Positions 16,678-26,360 are shown, counted from the first letter of the stretch. The stretch: DNA of 55,034 bases from Syntrophales bacterium (GCA_028712885.1 JAQTPK010000015.1:1-55034), one strand, 5' to 3'. The notes: a model not told the origin generated them from the sequence alone. Numbers and translations: made by a program.

Positions 16678-19439
16678 GGCGGATTTCCGCTGAGAAGGAG
16701 AGCTGCGGGGAAATTTTCCAGTATTTCTCCCAGGAAGACGTTTCCCCCCCTGACGGGCGCGGTTCCCGTCAGGACGTCCGTCCACGCGGCGTCCGTTTCC
16801 GGCAGCAGCAGGGCCGTATCGCCCCAGACACGGGATCCAAGGGGAAACCGTCCGGGCTCCACGAGAGACGCAGCCAGTCGCGGAACTACCACAGCCGCCT
16901 GCGTTTCCCGGTACTGCCGGAGAAAGGCGATCGCGTTATTCGATTTATTCCCGGTAATCTCCACAGGACGGTAAATTCCATTCTGGAAAAGGATGCGATG
17001 AGTTTTGCGAGCCTGGAGTGCCCGCCACATGAGGAACATTTTTATCCGCCCGTCCTCCCAGTCGGCCAGATACTCCGCCGCGGCGCCGGGAAGATCCCGG
17101 CTGCTCGCTCGGACTATTTCGCCGAGCAGCGATGACCTCAGGTCGAAATCAACGCTTCTGCGGTTGTCGGGATCCACCAGATCGAGATGCCACAATTCCG
17201 TCCCCTGGTAAAAATCGGGCGCCCCCGGGGCCGCAATCTTGATGAGAAGCTGGGAAAGCGAATTGATGCAGCCGTAAAAAGAAACCTCTCTTTGAAAAGG
17301 GGCAAAGCTGGCCGGGAAAAAATTTTCCGGCGATGGGTCGAGAATCGCGTCCGCAAAATCAAGCAGGGCGGACTCATATCCCGCGTCGGGCATGCTCCAG
17401 GAGGTGAAGACCTTCGCTTCCCGAGCCGCTTTCAGCATGTATTCCTTTATTCTCGCCGTGAATCCGGCGGGGTTGTCCCGGCGCAGAGGCCAGGCCCCCA
17501 GGAGCGTCTGGTAAAGGAAAAACTCCATATTCCCGTCCGGCAGGGCCCGCCCGCCTATCATCTTCTTTCTGCTGCGGTTCAGCTTCTTCCACTCCAGGCA
17601 TTTTTCCCCCCAGCGGCCGGCGATTTCCGAAAGGACGTTGATTCTCATCCGGACGTCTTCGCCGCGCTTGGTGTCGTGTGTGGATGTGGCGTTCATCGCA
17701 TGCGGCCACCGATGCGCCCTCCTTTCCAGAAAGGAATGAAACTCGCCGGGCGAAGCGCCGATTATGCCGGGCTCGCCGCCCACCTCGTTGCGGGAGATGA
17801 ACCGGTTATAGACGTAAAAAGCAGTGTCCTCGACGCCCTTGGCCATCAGGGACCCGGTAAACTGCTGGAGGCGAAGGACCCACGGGCGCCAGAGGTCGAG
17901 CTCGACCGCAGGTTTCTCCCCCGGCGGGCAGAGCATTCCCCGTTCGATGAAAGACAGCTCGGTCTCCAGATCCGGCCTGCGCGCTTTTGCCGCCGCGAAG
18001 CTCTCCCTTACAAGATTCCTGTCTTTTTCCGTGTCGGCTTCGCCGCAGCGCAGATACGTGCGGTACGCGCCGAATCCCGCCATGGCCTCCCGGAGGGCGT
18101 CGCGGAGATTCCGGAAAGCGAGGTCGCGCCCGCCGACGGTCGCTTCCGCAATCCGCTTCAAGCCCCGGGCGATATTGTCAAGGTCCCCCCACATCGGACC
18201 GTCGAGAACTTCCAGCCGCTTGCCCAGAAAAAGGTCCGGGTACCCGCCGGTAAATCCGGTAAAATCACGGTAAATCCGGTCCAGCGTCCGCTCGCTGTCA
18301 CTGTCGCACAGGGCGGCGCTTGCCTCCTCGGCAAAGTCGTATCCCGTTGTGCCCTGGATGGGCCAGTCGTCCGGAATGACCTCGCCTCTCCTCAATATTT
18401 TTTCCGCGACAATGTAGACGTCGCCGGCGGCGCGGCGCAATCTGCCTGCGTACGCCGTGGGATTCAGAAGGCCGTCGATGTGGTCGATCCGGACGCCGGT
18501 AACTGCCCCGGCCCTTATCCATTTAAGAGTTTCCGAGTGGACCTCTTCGAACACGCGGTCCTCTTCCGTATTTATCCCGATCAGGCCGTTGATGATGAAA
18601 AAACGCCGGTAGTTCAACTCGCTGTCCGCGGTCTTCCAGAATGCGGGACGAAAGAACTGCCCGGCGATCACCAGGTGCATCATTTTGAAACCATCCGCGG
18701 ACCGGCGGTTTACCTCGTCGATCCTTTTTTTCAGAAAATTCCTGACGAATCCGCTTCGGGCGCAAAGATCCCCCAGGCCCTTCTTGATATTGTCCGCGCG
18801 TTCCTTCCTGCCTGCGCCGGGCGATCCCGCCTGCGCGAGCATCCCCCGCATTTCAAGGAAATCTGACCGGTCTTCCGGAGTCGTTGCTTCCGGGTGATCG
18901 GGTGCTGCAAGAAAATTGCCGTAGGTCTCAAGCCGCAGGGGAAACCTCATGCCGCTGAAACCGAGGAACAGTCCCCGATCAAAGAGGATTTCAAACTCTC
19001 CTCCGACGAGACATTTCTCATACGGAGCGCCGAGAAAGGGCAGAAGAAGGCTTTTCCCGAATGAGGGATGGTCCCAATCGACATCAAAAAAAGATGAATA
19101 GTCCGAATCCGGTCCGTTTTCAAGAACGTCCATCAGGCGTGCGTTCCGGTCGTGATAGGCCATATGATTGGGGACGATATCCTGAATCCAGCCGATATCC
19201 AGGTCTTTTCTGGACGCGGAGAGCAGCTCGAAATCGCTCCGTGAGCCCAACTCGGGATCAAGGCGGTCCGGGCTGCATACATCGTATCCGTGTTTACTGC
19301 CGGGCGCAGATTCAAGTACAGGGGAGGCGTACACGTCCGAGATGCCGAGTTCAGCAAGGTAAGGAAGCATGCGCCGGAGGTCGTTGAAGCCGAAGCCGGC
19401 GTGGAACTGGATGCGGTATGTCGCTGTCGGAATGCGCAT
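16674..19439 (-). CDS. treY: Malto-oligosyltrehalose synthase
   Basis: A 921-aa GH13 enzyme that rearranges the reducing end of a maltodextrin to an alpha,alpha-1,1 linkage, the first step of the TreY-TreZ trehalose route. N-terminal PTATYRIQFHAGFGF is diagnostic. GH13 motifs are visible in DIVPNHMAY, GVRIDHIDGL (nucleophile), IVAEKIL (acid/base) and STHDTKRGEDVR. The partner TreZ is not in the window. Upstream of the ATG there is no ribosome site: the AGAGTCC repeat array reaches the base next to the start codon, so initiation may rely on another feature. Confidence 0.95.
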   Translation of the reverse strand: MRIPTATYRIQFHAGFGFNDLRRMLPYLAELGISDVYASPVLESAPGSKHGYDVCSPDRLDPELGSRSDFELLSASRKDLDIGWIQDIVPNHMAYHDRNARLMDVLENGPDSDYSSFFDVDWDHPSFGKSLLLPFLGAPYEKCLVGGEFEILFDRGLFLGFSGMRFPLRLETYGNFLAAPDHPEATTPEDRSDFLEMRGMLAQAGSPGAGRKERADNIKKGLGDLCARSGFVRNFLKKRIDEVNRRSADGFKMMHLVIAGQFFRPAFWKTADSELNYRRFFIINGLIGINTEEDRVFEEVHSETLKWIRAGAVTGVRIDHIDGLLNPTAYAGRLRRAAGDVYIVAEKILRRGEVIPDDWPIQGTTGYDFAEEASAALCDSDSERTLDRIYRDFTGFTGGYPDLFLGKRLEVLDGPMWGDLDNIARGLKRIAEATVGGRDLAFRNLRDALREAMAGFGAYRTYLRCGEADTEKDRNLVRESFAAAKARRPDLETELSFIERGMLCPPGEKPAVELDLWRPWVLRLQQFTGSLMAKGVEDTAFYVYNRFISRNEVGGEPGIIGASPGEFHSFLERRAHRWPHAMNATSTHDTKRGEDVRMRINVLSEIAGRWGEKCLEWKKLNRSRKKMIGGRALPDGNMEFFLYQTLLGAWPLRRDNPAGFTARIKEYMLKAAREAKVFTSWSMPDAGYESALLDFADAILDPSPENFFPASFAPFQREVSFYGCINSLSQLLIKIAAPGAPDFYQGTELWHLDLVDPDNRRSVDFDLRSSLLGEIVRASSRDLPGAAAEYLADWEDGRIKMFLMWRALQARKTHRILFQNGIYRPVEITGNKSNNAIAFLRQYRETQAAVVVPRLAASLVEPGRFPLGSRVWGDTALLLPETDAAWTDVLTGTAPVRGGNVFLGEILENFPAALLLSGNPP

Positions 19440-19440
19440 G

Positions 19441-19565
19441 AGAGTCCAGGGTCCAGAGTTCCGAGTTCGTAATAATGCATCTGTACGGAGCTCATCCCCA
19501 AAGCAATTCTCTTGAAACCGTCAAGCCGCCGGCAAAGGCGTCTCTGGACTCCGGACTCCGAACTT
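19441..19565. repeat. Heptamer array pair, AGAGTCC family
   Basis: Four contiguous 7-mers at 19441-19468 (AGAGTCC, AGGGTCC, AGAGTTC, CGAGTTC) and an inverted arm at 19541-19565 (TGGACTC, CGGACTC, CGAACTT). A ~72-nt spacer lies between. The arms fill both ends of the gap between the GH57 stop codon (19566-19568) and the treY start (19437-19439) with at most one base to spare. Confidence 0.83.
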
Positions 19566-21998
19566 TTACTTGAATTTCATCTTGAGCTCATCCCCCAGCC
19601 TCTGGAAACGCTCAAGCCAGCTCTGTGCGCGGGCGTCCCCCGCCTCCGCCTTTTTCTGCATGCCGGCGTACATTTTCGTACCGATCCGGAAGTAGATATT
19701 CTGGGTTTCCCAGAGCCCGATATCGAGATGCAGCGGCTCCAGTGTCCGGATAATTTCTTCTATTTTCTCCCAGAGGGAAAGATCGAAAGGATCTTCGGCC
19801 AGCCTCTTTGCACGGCCCGTTATGGAATTTCTGGCAATGAGGTTCAATGAATTCCGGTCCGGTTCAATGGGCCATTTCCTGATTTCATCCACCTGTTTCC
19901 TCAGGGCGGAGACAGGTATGTCGCTTTTCTCCAGAATGTCCCGCAAATCGCGATTCACAATGAACTCGACTGTCGTGGAAAGGGCCTTTGGAAGCGGCGC
20001 CCGCAGGGCGCTCATCATGTTCATGACGGGATAGTTCGTTTCGTAAATCTGCCGGAATACGGCCTCGACGTTTTCCAGGGTAGTCGCCATGACGATGTTC
20101 AGGATCTTCCTCTGTTCATCGCGGAACATGCTCCAGATGGAATATTCCTGAGAGCGGAAATGGCGGTCAATGAGCCGGATGGTCCCCGGGATATCGCTTT
20201 TCAGGAAGGCTTCCTTTATCTGCCCGCGCATGCGGGTGAAGGCTTCTTCGCCGATAAAATCCCTGGCGCCGCCGCTTATATTGTATCCGCCGAGATTGAT
20301 TACGGCGAAGCTGATCTCCTTCTGATTCCAGGTAAGGTTGGATCTTATTTGTATGCGCCCGGTGGCCAGGCTCAGAAGACCGGTCTCGACCTGCTCGTAC
20401 GCGCGGTTCACACCGCCGTAGCAGTAGATCTGAAATTTTTCCGGGTATTCCGTGAAGAGGGAAGATATGGCGTAATGAGCCCCGACGCGGTAAAGGTCGA
20501 GTCGGGCGGGTTTGACGAAGATCTCGTAAATATGGGCGCCGTTCTGGAAATCCGGGATGTTGGTCGGCACCTTCACGAGCTTCCCCTGAAACGCATTCTC
20601 AAAGGAAACGCCGGTTGCCTTTTCCGCAAGGTGGAGGGCGCGGGCTGCGTAGCTCATAACCTGCGTCGTCTCCAGTCCCGACACCTCGTCGAAAAACCAG
20701 CCGCAGCTCGTGTACATCAGCATGGCGTGGCGCTGCATTTCGAGCAGGGTGAGAATCCTGTTTTTCTCTTCAGCCGAGAGTTCCGGATCCACTTTTTCGC
20801 GAAGAAATTTTTCCACGTTTTCTTCACGCCGGTCCAGGATGACGTCAATATACGCGTCCCTCACTTTCCAGGGGTCGTTGACGTAAAATCCGAGCTCTTT
20901 CTCGTAGACGGGGACAAGTTCGTCCCGGAGCCAGTCCATTGCTTCCCGCAGGGGCGCCCGCCAGAACTGCTTCCAGTTCACTCCCGTATTGCAGCCGCAG
21001 TCGCTTCTCCACCTTTCAATCCCGTGCTCGCAGCTCCAGGACGTGTTTTCGAATATTTCCACCTCATGCCGCGGAGGGAACTTGCCCAGGTACTCGCCGT
21101 AAACGGTTATCCGAGCCTGGCCCTTCGCCTCGATATCATAAAGGCAATAGGCCAGCGACATATCGGCAAGCTTGTAATGGTGTCCGTACGTCTCTCCGTC
21201 CGTTGCGATGTGAACGATCTGCGGTCCTGCGTTGTCCGCGTCCGAAAAAGCGCTCATTATGCGCTTCGCATAATTTTCACCGCTGGTCAGGAGGTTGCCG
21301 AAGGCGATATCGCGCGCAATGGCGCCGTCATAAAAGAACAGGGCTATTTTTCTCCCCGAGGGAAGCTGGCACGAATAAACCGATTTCGTATCCACCTTCT
21401 CGCCGGATACGTCTCTCCATTCTTCGGTTCCGATCAGCCTGACTCTCTTTGCCTGGCGCGGCGCAAGAACAGTGTATTTGATCCCGTTCTCCGCGAGAAT
21501 ATCGAGCGTCAAAAGGTCGGCGGCCGTTTCCGCCAGCCACATTCCCTCCGGGGAGCGTCCGAATCGGGATTGAAAATCTCGGATCCCCCAGATGACCTGG
21601 GTTTTCCTGTCCCTGCCGTTCGCGAGGGGCATGATCATATGGTTGTAGACCTGGGCAACGGCCGATCCGTGCCCCGAAAAACGGGTCCGGCTCATCCGGT
21701 CGGCCTCGATGATCGCTTCGTGAATTTGCGGGGAGTGCACCTTCATCCAGGAAAGGAGCGTCGGGCCGAAATTGAAGCTCATCCTGGAATAGTTGTTTAT
21801 GATGTCTATTATCTTCAAATCCGTGTCCAGGATCCGGGAGGCCGTATTCGGCGCATAGCACTCGGCCGTAATCCGTTCGTTCCAGTCATGATAGGGATAA
21901 GCGGAATCCTGGGTCTCGATGTCCTCAAGCCATGGATTTTCGCGGGGGGGCTGGTAAAAATGGCCGTGGATGCAAACAAATCTCCGGTCGGATCTCAT
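19566..21998 (-). CDS. GH57 family glycosidase with DUF3536
   Basis: An 810-aa protein. The N-terminal half is a GH57 domain: start motif HGHFYQPPRENPW, a GMWLAETAADL segment that carries the likely catalytic Glu, and IATDGETYGHHY with the likely Asp. The C-terminal ~350 residues correspond to DUF3536, which accompanies this GH57 subgroup. Members are annotated as amylases/amylopullulanases/branching enzymes, but biochemical data for the DUF3536 group are scarce. Genetic linkage to treY and malQ points to alpha-glucan metabolism. It is a cytoplasmic protein without signal peptide. Confidence 0.9.
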   Translation of the reverse strand: MRSDRRFVCIHGHFYQPPRENPWLEDIETQDSAYPYHDWNERITAECYAPNTASRILDTDLKIIDIINNYSRMSFNFGPTLLSWMKVHSPQIHEAIIEADRMSRTRFSGHGSAVAQVYNHMIMPLANGRDRKTQVIWGIRDFQSRFGRSPEGMWLAETAADLLTLDILAENGIKYTVLAPRQAKRVRLIGTEEWRDVSGEKVDTKSVYSCQLPSGRKIALFFYDGAIARDIAFGNLLTSGENYAKRIMSAFSDADNAGPQIVHIATDGETYGHHYKLADMSLAYCLYDIEAKGQARITVYGEYLGKFPPRHEVEIFENTSWSCEHGIERWRSDCGCNTGVNWKQFWRAPLREAMDWLRDELVPVYEKELGFYVNDPWKVRDAYIDVILDRREENVEKFLREKVDPELSAEEKNRILTLLEMQRHAMLMYTSCGWFFDEVSGLETTQVMSYAARALHLAEKATGVSFENAFQGKLVKVPTNIPDFQNGAHIYEIFVKPARLDLYRVGAHYAISSLFTEYPEKFQIYCYGGVNRAYEQVETGLLSLATGRIQIRSNLTWNQKEISFAVINLGGYNISGGARDFIGEEAFTRMRGQIKEAFLKSDIPGTIRLIDRHFRSQEYSIWSMFRDEQRKILNIVMATTLENVEAVFRQIYETNYPVMNMMSALRAPLPKALSTTVEFIVNRDLRDILEKSDIPVSALRKQVDEIRKWPIEPDRNSLNLIARNSITGRAKRLAEDPFDLSLWEKIEEIIRTLEPLHLDIGLWETQNIYFRIGTKMYAGMQKKAEAGDARAQSWLERFQRLGDELKMKFK

Positions 21999-22026
21999 TT
22001 TATTATCCTGATCAGGTTCGGTCCGG

Positions 22027-23031
22027 TTAAGAAGGAACGGGATTCAGCTGATTTCCATGTATATAGGCCTGGATGTTTTCGATGGTCGTGCCGAGAATGC
22101 GCTCGACAGCCTCGCGCGTGTTGAAGGCGTTATGCGGAGTGATATAGACGTTTCGCATCCTGAGCAGGATGTGGTCGGCAAGCAGGGTGCTGAGGTCGTA
22201 ATTTTTCCGGAAGAAGGATCTCAGAAGCTCCGCCTCCTCTCTGATGGCGGGTTCTTCCGGAAGAACGTCCAGCCCTGCGGCTGAAATCCTGCCGGCCGCG
22301 AGCGCGTGGAGAAGCGCTTCGACGTCGATCAGGCTCCCTCTGGCGGTATTTATCAGGACGGCTCCTCTTTTCATAATTTCAAATTCCCGGGAGGCTATAA
22401 GGTGCCCTGCCCCGGGCGCGGCCGGCACATGCAGAGAGACGATATCGGAATGCGCCAGAAGATCCTCGAAAGAGGAGTAAGTAAACCCGAGCAGCCGTTC
22501 CAGTTCATGATCGGGACGCAGATCGAAGGCGAGCACCCGCATCCGGAAGCCGGAGGCGATTTCGATAACGTTCCGTCCGATGGCTCCCGTCCCGATCACC
22601 CCCAGGGTCTTATGCCGGAGATCGAAGCCGCGCAGGCCCTTGAGAGAAAAATCGCCTTTGCGGGTGCGGTCTATCGATTCCGCGAGCCTGTGGCTTATCA
22701 TCAGGATGAGGCCGAAAACGTGTTCCGCCACCGTGCTCTCGCCGTATCGCGGCACATTGCTGATGGAAACGTCCCGGCGCGTGCATTCCGGGACATCGAT
22801 ATGGTCAAAGCCTGTCGAGCGGGTCGCGATGAAGCGCAGCGAGGGCAGCCGGTCCAGAACCGCCGCGTCGATGCGGGAATAGATGAAAATCGAAATTATC
22901 TCTGCTTTTTCGTAAGCAGAGGCGGTTTCCGCATTGAGGACGCCCTCGGAAAAGACAATTTCATGACTGCGGCTTAAGGGTCCGAAAGCCGAGCATTCCC
23001 AAGGCTCCACCTCAAAGGCGGCGATTTTCAT
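22027..23031 (-). CDS. D-2-hydroxyacid dehydrogenase (LdhA/SerA fold)
   Basis: A 334-aa NAD-dependent D-2-hydroxyacid dehydrogenase. Cofactor motif GVIGTGAIG is near residue 140, and catalytic residues appear in order as Arg in INTARGSLID, Glu in LDVLPEEP and His in ITPHNAFNT. The catalytic-domain N-terminus includes the family's TRSTGFDHIDV pattern. The likely reaction is reversible reduction of a 2-keto acid such as pyruvate to D-lactate, although the family is broad. It lies between the GH57 and DUF72 genes, on the same strand with a 13-base gap to the latter. Confidence 0.9.
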   Translation of the reverse strand: MKIAAFEVEPWECSAFGPLSRSHEIVFSEGVLNAETASAYEKAEIISIFIYSRIDAAVLDRLPSLRFIATRSTGFDHIDVPECTRRDVSISNVPRYGESTVAEHVFGLILMISHRLAESIDRTRKGDFSLKGLRGFDLRHKTLGVIGTGAIGRNVIEIASGFRMRVLAFDLRPDHELERLLGFTYSSFEDLLAHSDIVSLHVPAAPGAGHLIASREFEIMKRGAVLINTARGSLIDVEALLHALAAGRISAAGLDVLPEEPAIREEAELLRSFFRKNYDLSTLLADHILLRMRNVYITPHNAFNTREAVERILGTTIENIQAYIHGNQLNPVPS

Positions 23032-23043
23032 GCAGCGGATCTC

Positions 23044-23856
23044 CTACCGCGCGCCGGGAAGCAGTCTTTCCGCCTCCCTTTTGTCCCGCGGGCGGACCGG
23101 ACCGGGCTTGTCGGCGGCGGTTCTGTCCCAGACGATCTCCTGGAGGGTCAAGGCGTTCCGGGCGGCGAAGCCGGATTCGTCGTTGTCGAAATAACAGAAT
23201 ACCTCTTTGCCTTCTCCGGCCCAGCCCATGATGATGTCGGCCCAGTCGGAGAGGGCGTCCCGGCCGTAACTCCCCTGGCTCGCCCCTTTGGTGCCGTGCA
23301 TCCGCAGATATACAAAATTCGCGGTAGCGACGCAGGGGGACGTTCTGCTGGCGACGTGATAAACGCCCAAAGCGGCGTTATGTCCCGACAGAATGTCGTA
23401 GGTCTCTTTCACGAACCAGCTGGAATCGCGAAACTCGAAGGCATAAGGGTATCCCTGGGGGAGGGCCTTGAGGAAAGTCCGCAGCCGCTCGGGATTGAAG
23501 CGCCATTGGGGAGGAAGCTGGAAAAGAACAGGCCCCAGTTTATCTCCGAGCGTTTCCACTTTTTTTATGAAAGGAGAAAGGATCTGCCTGCCGTCTTTCA
23601 ATTTTTTGATGTGGGTAATATAGCGGCTCGCCTTCAGGGAAAAAATGAATGAATCAGGCACGCCGTTGCGCCATTGCACCATGGTCCTTTCCTGAGGCAT
23701 CTGATAAAATGAATTATTTATCTCGAGCGTATGGAAATGATCGCAGTAGTATTCCAGATAACTGTTCTTCGGCAGGCTATCGGGATAAAAAGCGCCCCTC
23801 CAGTGATCATAATGCCAGCCTGACGTGCCGATATGAACGAGATTGGCAGGATTCAT
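23044..23856 (-). CDS. DUF72 family protein (YecE-like)
   Basis: A 270-aa member of the DUF72 family, a TIM-barrel fold of unknown activity. The opening HIGTSGWHYDHWRGAFYP, the central FSLKASRYITHIKKL, the aromatic-rich YAFEFRDSSWF and the C-terminal YCYFDN-like segment (FCYFDNDESGFAARNAL) are all hallmarks. It is located between DUF2267 and dehydrogenase genes in a probable operon. DUF72 proteins often co-occur with stress or DNA-repair genes. Confidence 0.92.
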   Translation of the reverse strand: MNPANLVHIGTSGWHYDHWRGAFYPDSLPKNSYLEYYCDHFHTLEINNSFYQMPQERTMVQWRNGVPDSFIFSLKASRYITHIKKLKDGRQILSPFIKKVETLGDKLGPVLFQLPPQWRFNPERLRTFLKALPQGYPYAFEFRDSSWFVKETYDILSGHNAALGVYHVASRTSPCVATANFVYLRMHGTKGASQGSYGRDALSDWADIIMGWAGEGKEVFCYFDNDESGFAARNALTLQEIVWDRTAADKPGPVRPRDKREAERLLPGAR

Positions 23857-23898
23857 TTCTTCACCTCTGGATATGGAATAGGGACAGCCTGGGTCCGG

Positions 23899-24330
23899 TC
23901 AGGCGGAAGCCTTGGGCCAGAGCTCTCTGAGCTCCTTGGGAAGCGTTACCAGGATGTCGTGTATTTCGCCTTCCGAAATTTTTTTGGACAAAACGGAAAA
24001 TACCGCGCGCGCCACTCTCTCCGGGTCGAGCTCCGGGTCTTTCGGCAGCCTGGAAGCCAGACTGTCCAGGAATTCTCTTTTTGTGCGCCACCTCACCGGT
24101 TTGTCCCCGGGCTCCCATCCTTCCATGTAAAATCCGCGGATGAGCATTGGGAGCTGCGCCGAAAGATGAATGGCCTCTTCCATCGTCAACCTGTCCCTGA
24201 GCGTTTGCAGCGCCGCGCGCAGGGCCAGGTAAGCCCGATGCCGGTCTTCCCAGCCTTCCTCGTCCATCAGGCTCTTGAGCCACATGTTCGTTTTTTGGAT
24301 CGTCGTATCGAAAGTCTCCATTTCCGTCAT
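23899..24330 (-). CDS. DUF2267 domain protein
   Basis: A 143-aa helical protein with the DUF2267 signature: MWLKSLMDEEGWEDRHRAYLALRAALQTLRDRL, followed by LSAQLPMLIRGFYMEGW. A C-terminal half-repeat contains ARAVFSVLSKKISEGEIHDILVTLPKELREL. Family function is unknown; such proteins are found in stress or acid-response regulons. Its ATG overlaps the stop of pfkB by 4 bases, implying coupling. A competing frame of similar size (23861-24361) is a shadow. Confidence 0.88.
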   Translation of the reverse strand: MTEMETFDTTIQKTNMWLKSLMDEEGWEDRHRAYLALRAALQTLRDRLTMEEAIHLSAQLPMLIRGFYMEGWEPGDKPVRWRTKREFLDSLASRLPKDPELDPERVARAVFSVLSKKISEGEIHDILVTLPKELRELWPKASA

Positions 24331-25328
24331 GTATATCCTCCTTTGAATTGAACCTGCTCATCCGGCGGTGTTGATATACCGGCTCTTGCGGGGGGGCGGC
24401 CTGAAATCAGCTTGAAGAGGCGTTCCGTGTCTTCCTTGCGGCACAGTTCGGATCCCGGCGTCATAACGGCGGAAGCCCCTGCGGCCACCCCGAAGCGCAC
24501 CGCCTCGGAAAGCGTCTGTCCCCGCGCAAGACTGAGCGCAATCCCTGCCACCATGCTGTCTCCCGCGCCGACCTTGCTCCTGATCGGCACAGTGGGGGCG
24601 CGTAATCTTTCCGTCATATCCCTGGTTTTCAGCAGTGCTCCGGCCGCGCCCAGGGAGACAACCACCGCTTCGCTCCATCCCTTCTCGATGAGCGCCGCCG
24701 CGGCATCCTCGAGGTCGGATTCGTCACCAATATCCCTGCCGGCCAGTTCCCGGAGTTCCGTCATATTCGGCTTTATCAGATAAGAGCCGTACCGTACCGC
24801 CCGGCGGAGAGCTTCTCCGGACGTATCAATTATCAGCCGGCTCCCCAGGTCCCGGACAATCCCTGCCAGATCGCGAAAGAACTGTTCTTCCACCCCGAAG
24901 GTCGGAAAGCTTCCGCTGAAGATGATGAAGCCCGAAGGATGCCCGCAGTCCGTGATCCGGTCCAGTATATTGCGCCACTCGTTTTCCTCTAAATGAGGTC
25001 CCGGCATGCCGAACCGGAACTGCTGGCCGGTAGTTTCTTCCAGAACGATCAGGTTCTCCCTGGTCCACCCTGAAATGGAAACCGGATAATGATCCACTCC
25101 CTCCGCGGTCAGCATATCCTGGAGAAGACGGCCGAACGGCCCCCCCGAGCTGTAGACAGCGGAAGAGTATCCCTCCAGCTTGCGAATGGCCCGGGAGACG
25201 TTTATTCCTCCTCCCCCCGGCTCATCTGCAGGCGCCCGGCAGCGGAGCTTGCGTTCCGGAATGACACGGTCCACGGATGTGCTCCGGTCTATGGTGGGGT
25301 TCAAGGTGATTGTAAGGATTTGCTTCAT
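24327..25328 (-). CDS. pfkB: 6-phosphofructokinase isozyme 2 (PfkB family)
   Basis: A 333-aa ribokinase-fold sugar kinase. It follows E. coli PfkB closely: ILTITLNPTIDRS, KLRCRAPADEPGGGGINVSRAI, WTRENLIVLEE, the QQFRFGMPGP segment, and VGAGDSMVAG with the catalytic Asp. It is expected to phosphorylate fructose-6-phosphate in glycolysis, though fructose-1-phosphate or tagatose-6-phosphate kinases are similar. The ATG at 25328 was chosen over an upstream in-frame start. It heads the run pfkB-DUF2267-DUF72-dehydrogenase-GH57-treY-malQ, which links glucan breakdown to glycolysis. Confidence 0.9.
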   Translation of the reverse strand: MKQILTITLNPTIDRSTSVDRVIPERKLRCRAPADEPGGGGINVSRAIRKLEGYSSAVYSSGGPFGRLLQDMLTAEGVDHYPVSISGWTRENLIVLEETTGQQFRFGMPGPHLEENEWRNILDRITDCGHPSGFIIFSGSFPTFGVEEQFFRDLAGIVRDLGSRLIIDTSGEALRRAVRYGSYLIKPNMTELRELAGRDIGDESDLEDAAAALIEKGWSEAVVVSLGAAGALLKTRDMTERLRAPTVPIRSKVGAGDSMVAGIALSLARGQTLSEAVRFGVAAGASAVMTPGSELCRKEDTERLFKLISGRPPARAGISTPPDEQVQFKGGYT

Positions 25329-25598
25329 AAAAAAATCGGAGCGCCTGTCCGGAGCCTTCCTCTTCTGCAAAAGTAAAGCGGAGATTAAGCTCCGCATTGC
25401 TTTTGCAGGAAGGTGCGCGAAGCCGGGTTTCCGCCATTCTTATGTATTTCCATCCCCGAAGCCATCCGCCGATTCACTGATTTGGCTATTCCAAATTACT
25501 GAATCGCCTGAAGCCGAAAGTAATTCTTCCGGGGCAGGATACATTCATTCCGTACGCCTATTTCAGAATACGGAGCACGCCGTCTGCCGGTCAGAAGG

Positions 25599-25796
25599 CT
25601 AATGGCGCCTCCGGGAGGTTTTCCCCCCGGCCGATCCCCGCCGGAAGAGTCCTGTTCCGGTGCCGCGGTCGTGATAACCCCCGGCACCGCAAGGACAGGG
25701 AGGTATTGTTTCGCCCTTGCGCACGGGAGTTTCCTTCAGACAGTTGCGGCACACCAGGACCTCGTCTCTCCGGGCGCGTGTTCCCGCCTTGGCCAT
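25599..25796 (-). CDS. Small zinc-ribbon protein
   Basis: A 65-aa protein with CRNC and CPCG knuckles spaced by about 18 residues, a plausible zinc ribbon (C20, C23 and C38, C40 region), followed by a glycine/arginine-rich tail. The spacing between knuckles resembles short zinc-ribbon proteins of unknown role. GGAGAAAG lies a few bases before the ATG. Between this gene and pfkB (25329-25598) I see no other gene. Confidence 0.62.
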   Translation of the reverse strand: MAKAGTRARRDEVLVCRNCLKETPVRKGETIPPCPCGAGGYHDRGTGTGLFRRGSAGGKTSRRRH

Positions 25797-25812
25797 GGCG
25801 CTTTCTCCGGGC

Positions 25813-26211
25813 CTACATTCCCAGGCGGCTTCTGATCTGGTCGTTTATGATCCTGGAGGCCTGTTCATTGCCGACCGCTCCCACTTTGATCTGGACTTCC
25901 GTGTTTCCCGGCGACAGCGGCTGAATCGTGATCTGAAGGGGAGTCCCATCAGTTCCCGTTGCGTTGATCAGTCCGCCGGCGACTTTCTGCGTGCTCACAA
26001 CCGGCATCTTCAGATCTTCGAGCGAAACCAGTGCGGCGTTCCATACCTGATCGAATGAGGCGGCGTATCTGGCGTCAAGAATTCCTCCGCTGTAGCTCAC
26101 CATGGGAGGAGTGTAGGCAGGCTTGGCTACGGGAGCCTGCGCCCGGTATGCGCAAGCCCCGGCCAGCGCCGCGCAGAGCAGCGCGATGACGATAATCCGC
26201 AGTTTCTTCAT
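25813..26211 (-). CDS. DUF3568-like lipoprotein
   Basis: A 132-aa predicted lipoprotein. Signal sequence with lipobox (AALAGAC, Cys near 20). The mature part, YSGGILDARYAASFDQVWNAAL..., followed by INATGTDGTPLQITIQPL and EVQIKVGAVGNEQAS, fits the DUF3568 family of small periplasmic lipoproteins. Function unknown. The ATG at 26211 has a purine-rich GGGGGA site upstream; the longer open frame has none. It is separated from the zinc-ribbon gene by 16 bases. Confidence 0.82.
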   Translation of the reverse strand: MKKLRIIVIALLCAALAGACAYRAQAPVAKPAYTPPMVSYSGGILDARYAASFDQVWNAALVSLEDLKMPVVSTQKVAGGLINATGTDGTPLQITIQPLSPGNTEVQIKVGAVGNEQASRIINDQIRSRLGM

Positions 26212-26360
26212 TGGAGATTCCCCCTTTGTTTTTATTTTGCTGCCGACGTTTTTCTGATGATCATTGTAGAGAGCGGGTAGTGCGAAGGGCCATTCAGAAA
26301 TTCCTGATTTCCGCGGTTTCATTTGCTGAAAAGAGGGGCAGGAGAAGGATGAGGAGACGA

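Noticed and set aside
17187-18866. A 559-aa open frame on the plus strand opposite treY
   Set aside because: treY is unmistakable on the minus strand; the plus frame is a shadow with low-complexity composition.
20160-22124. A 654-aa open frame on the plus strand opposite the GH57 gene
   Set aside because: The antisense GH57 frame has clear catalytic motifs; this one has no domain, no ribosome site and composition typical of a high-GC shadow frame.
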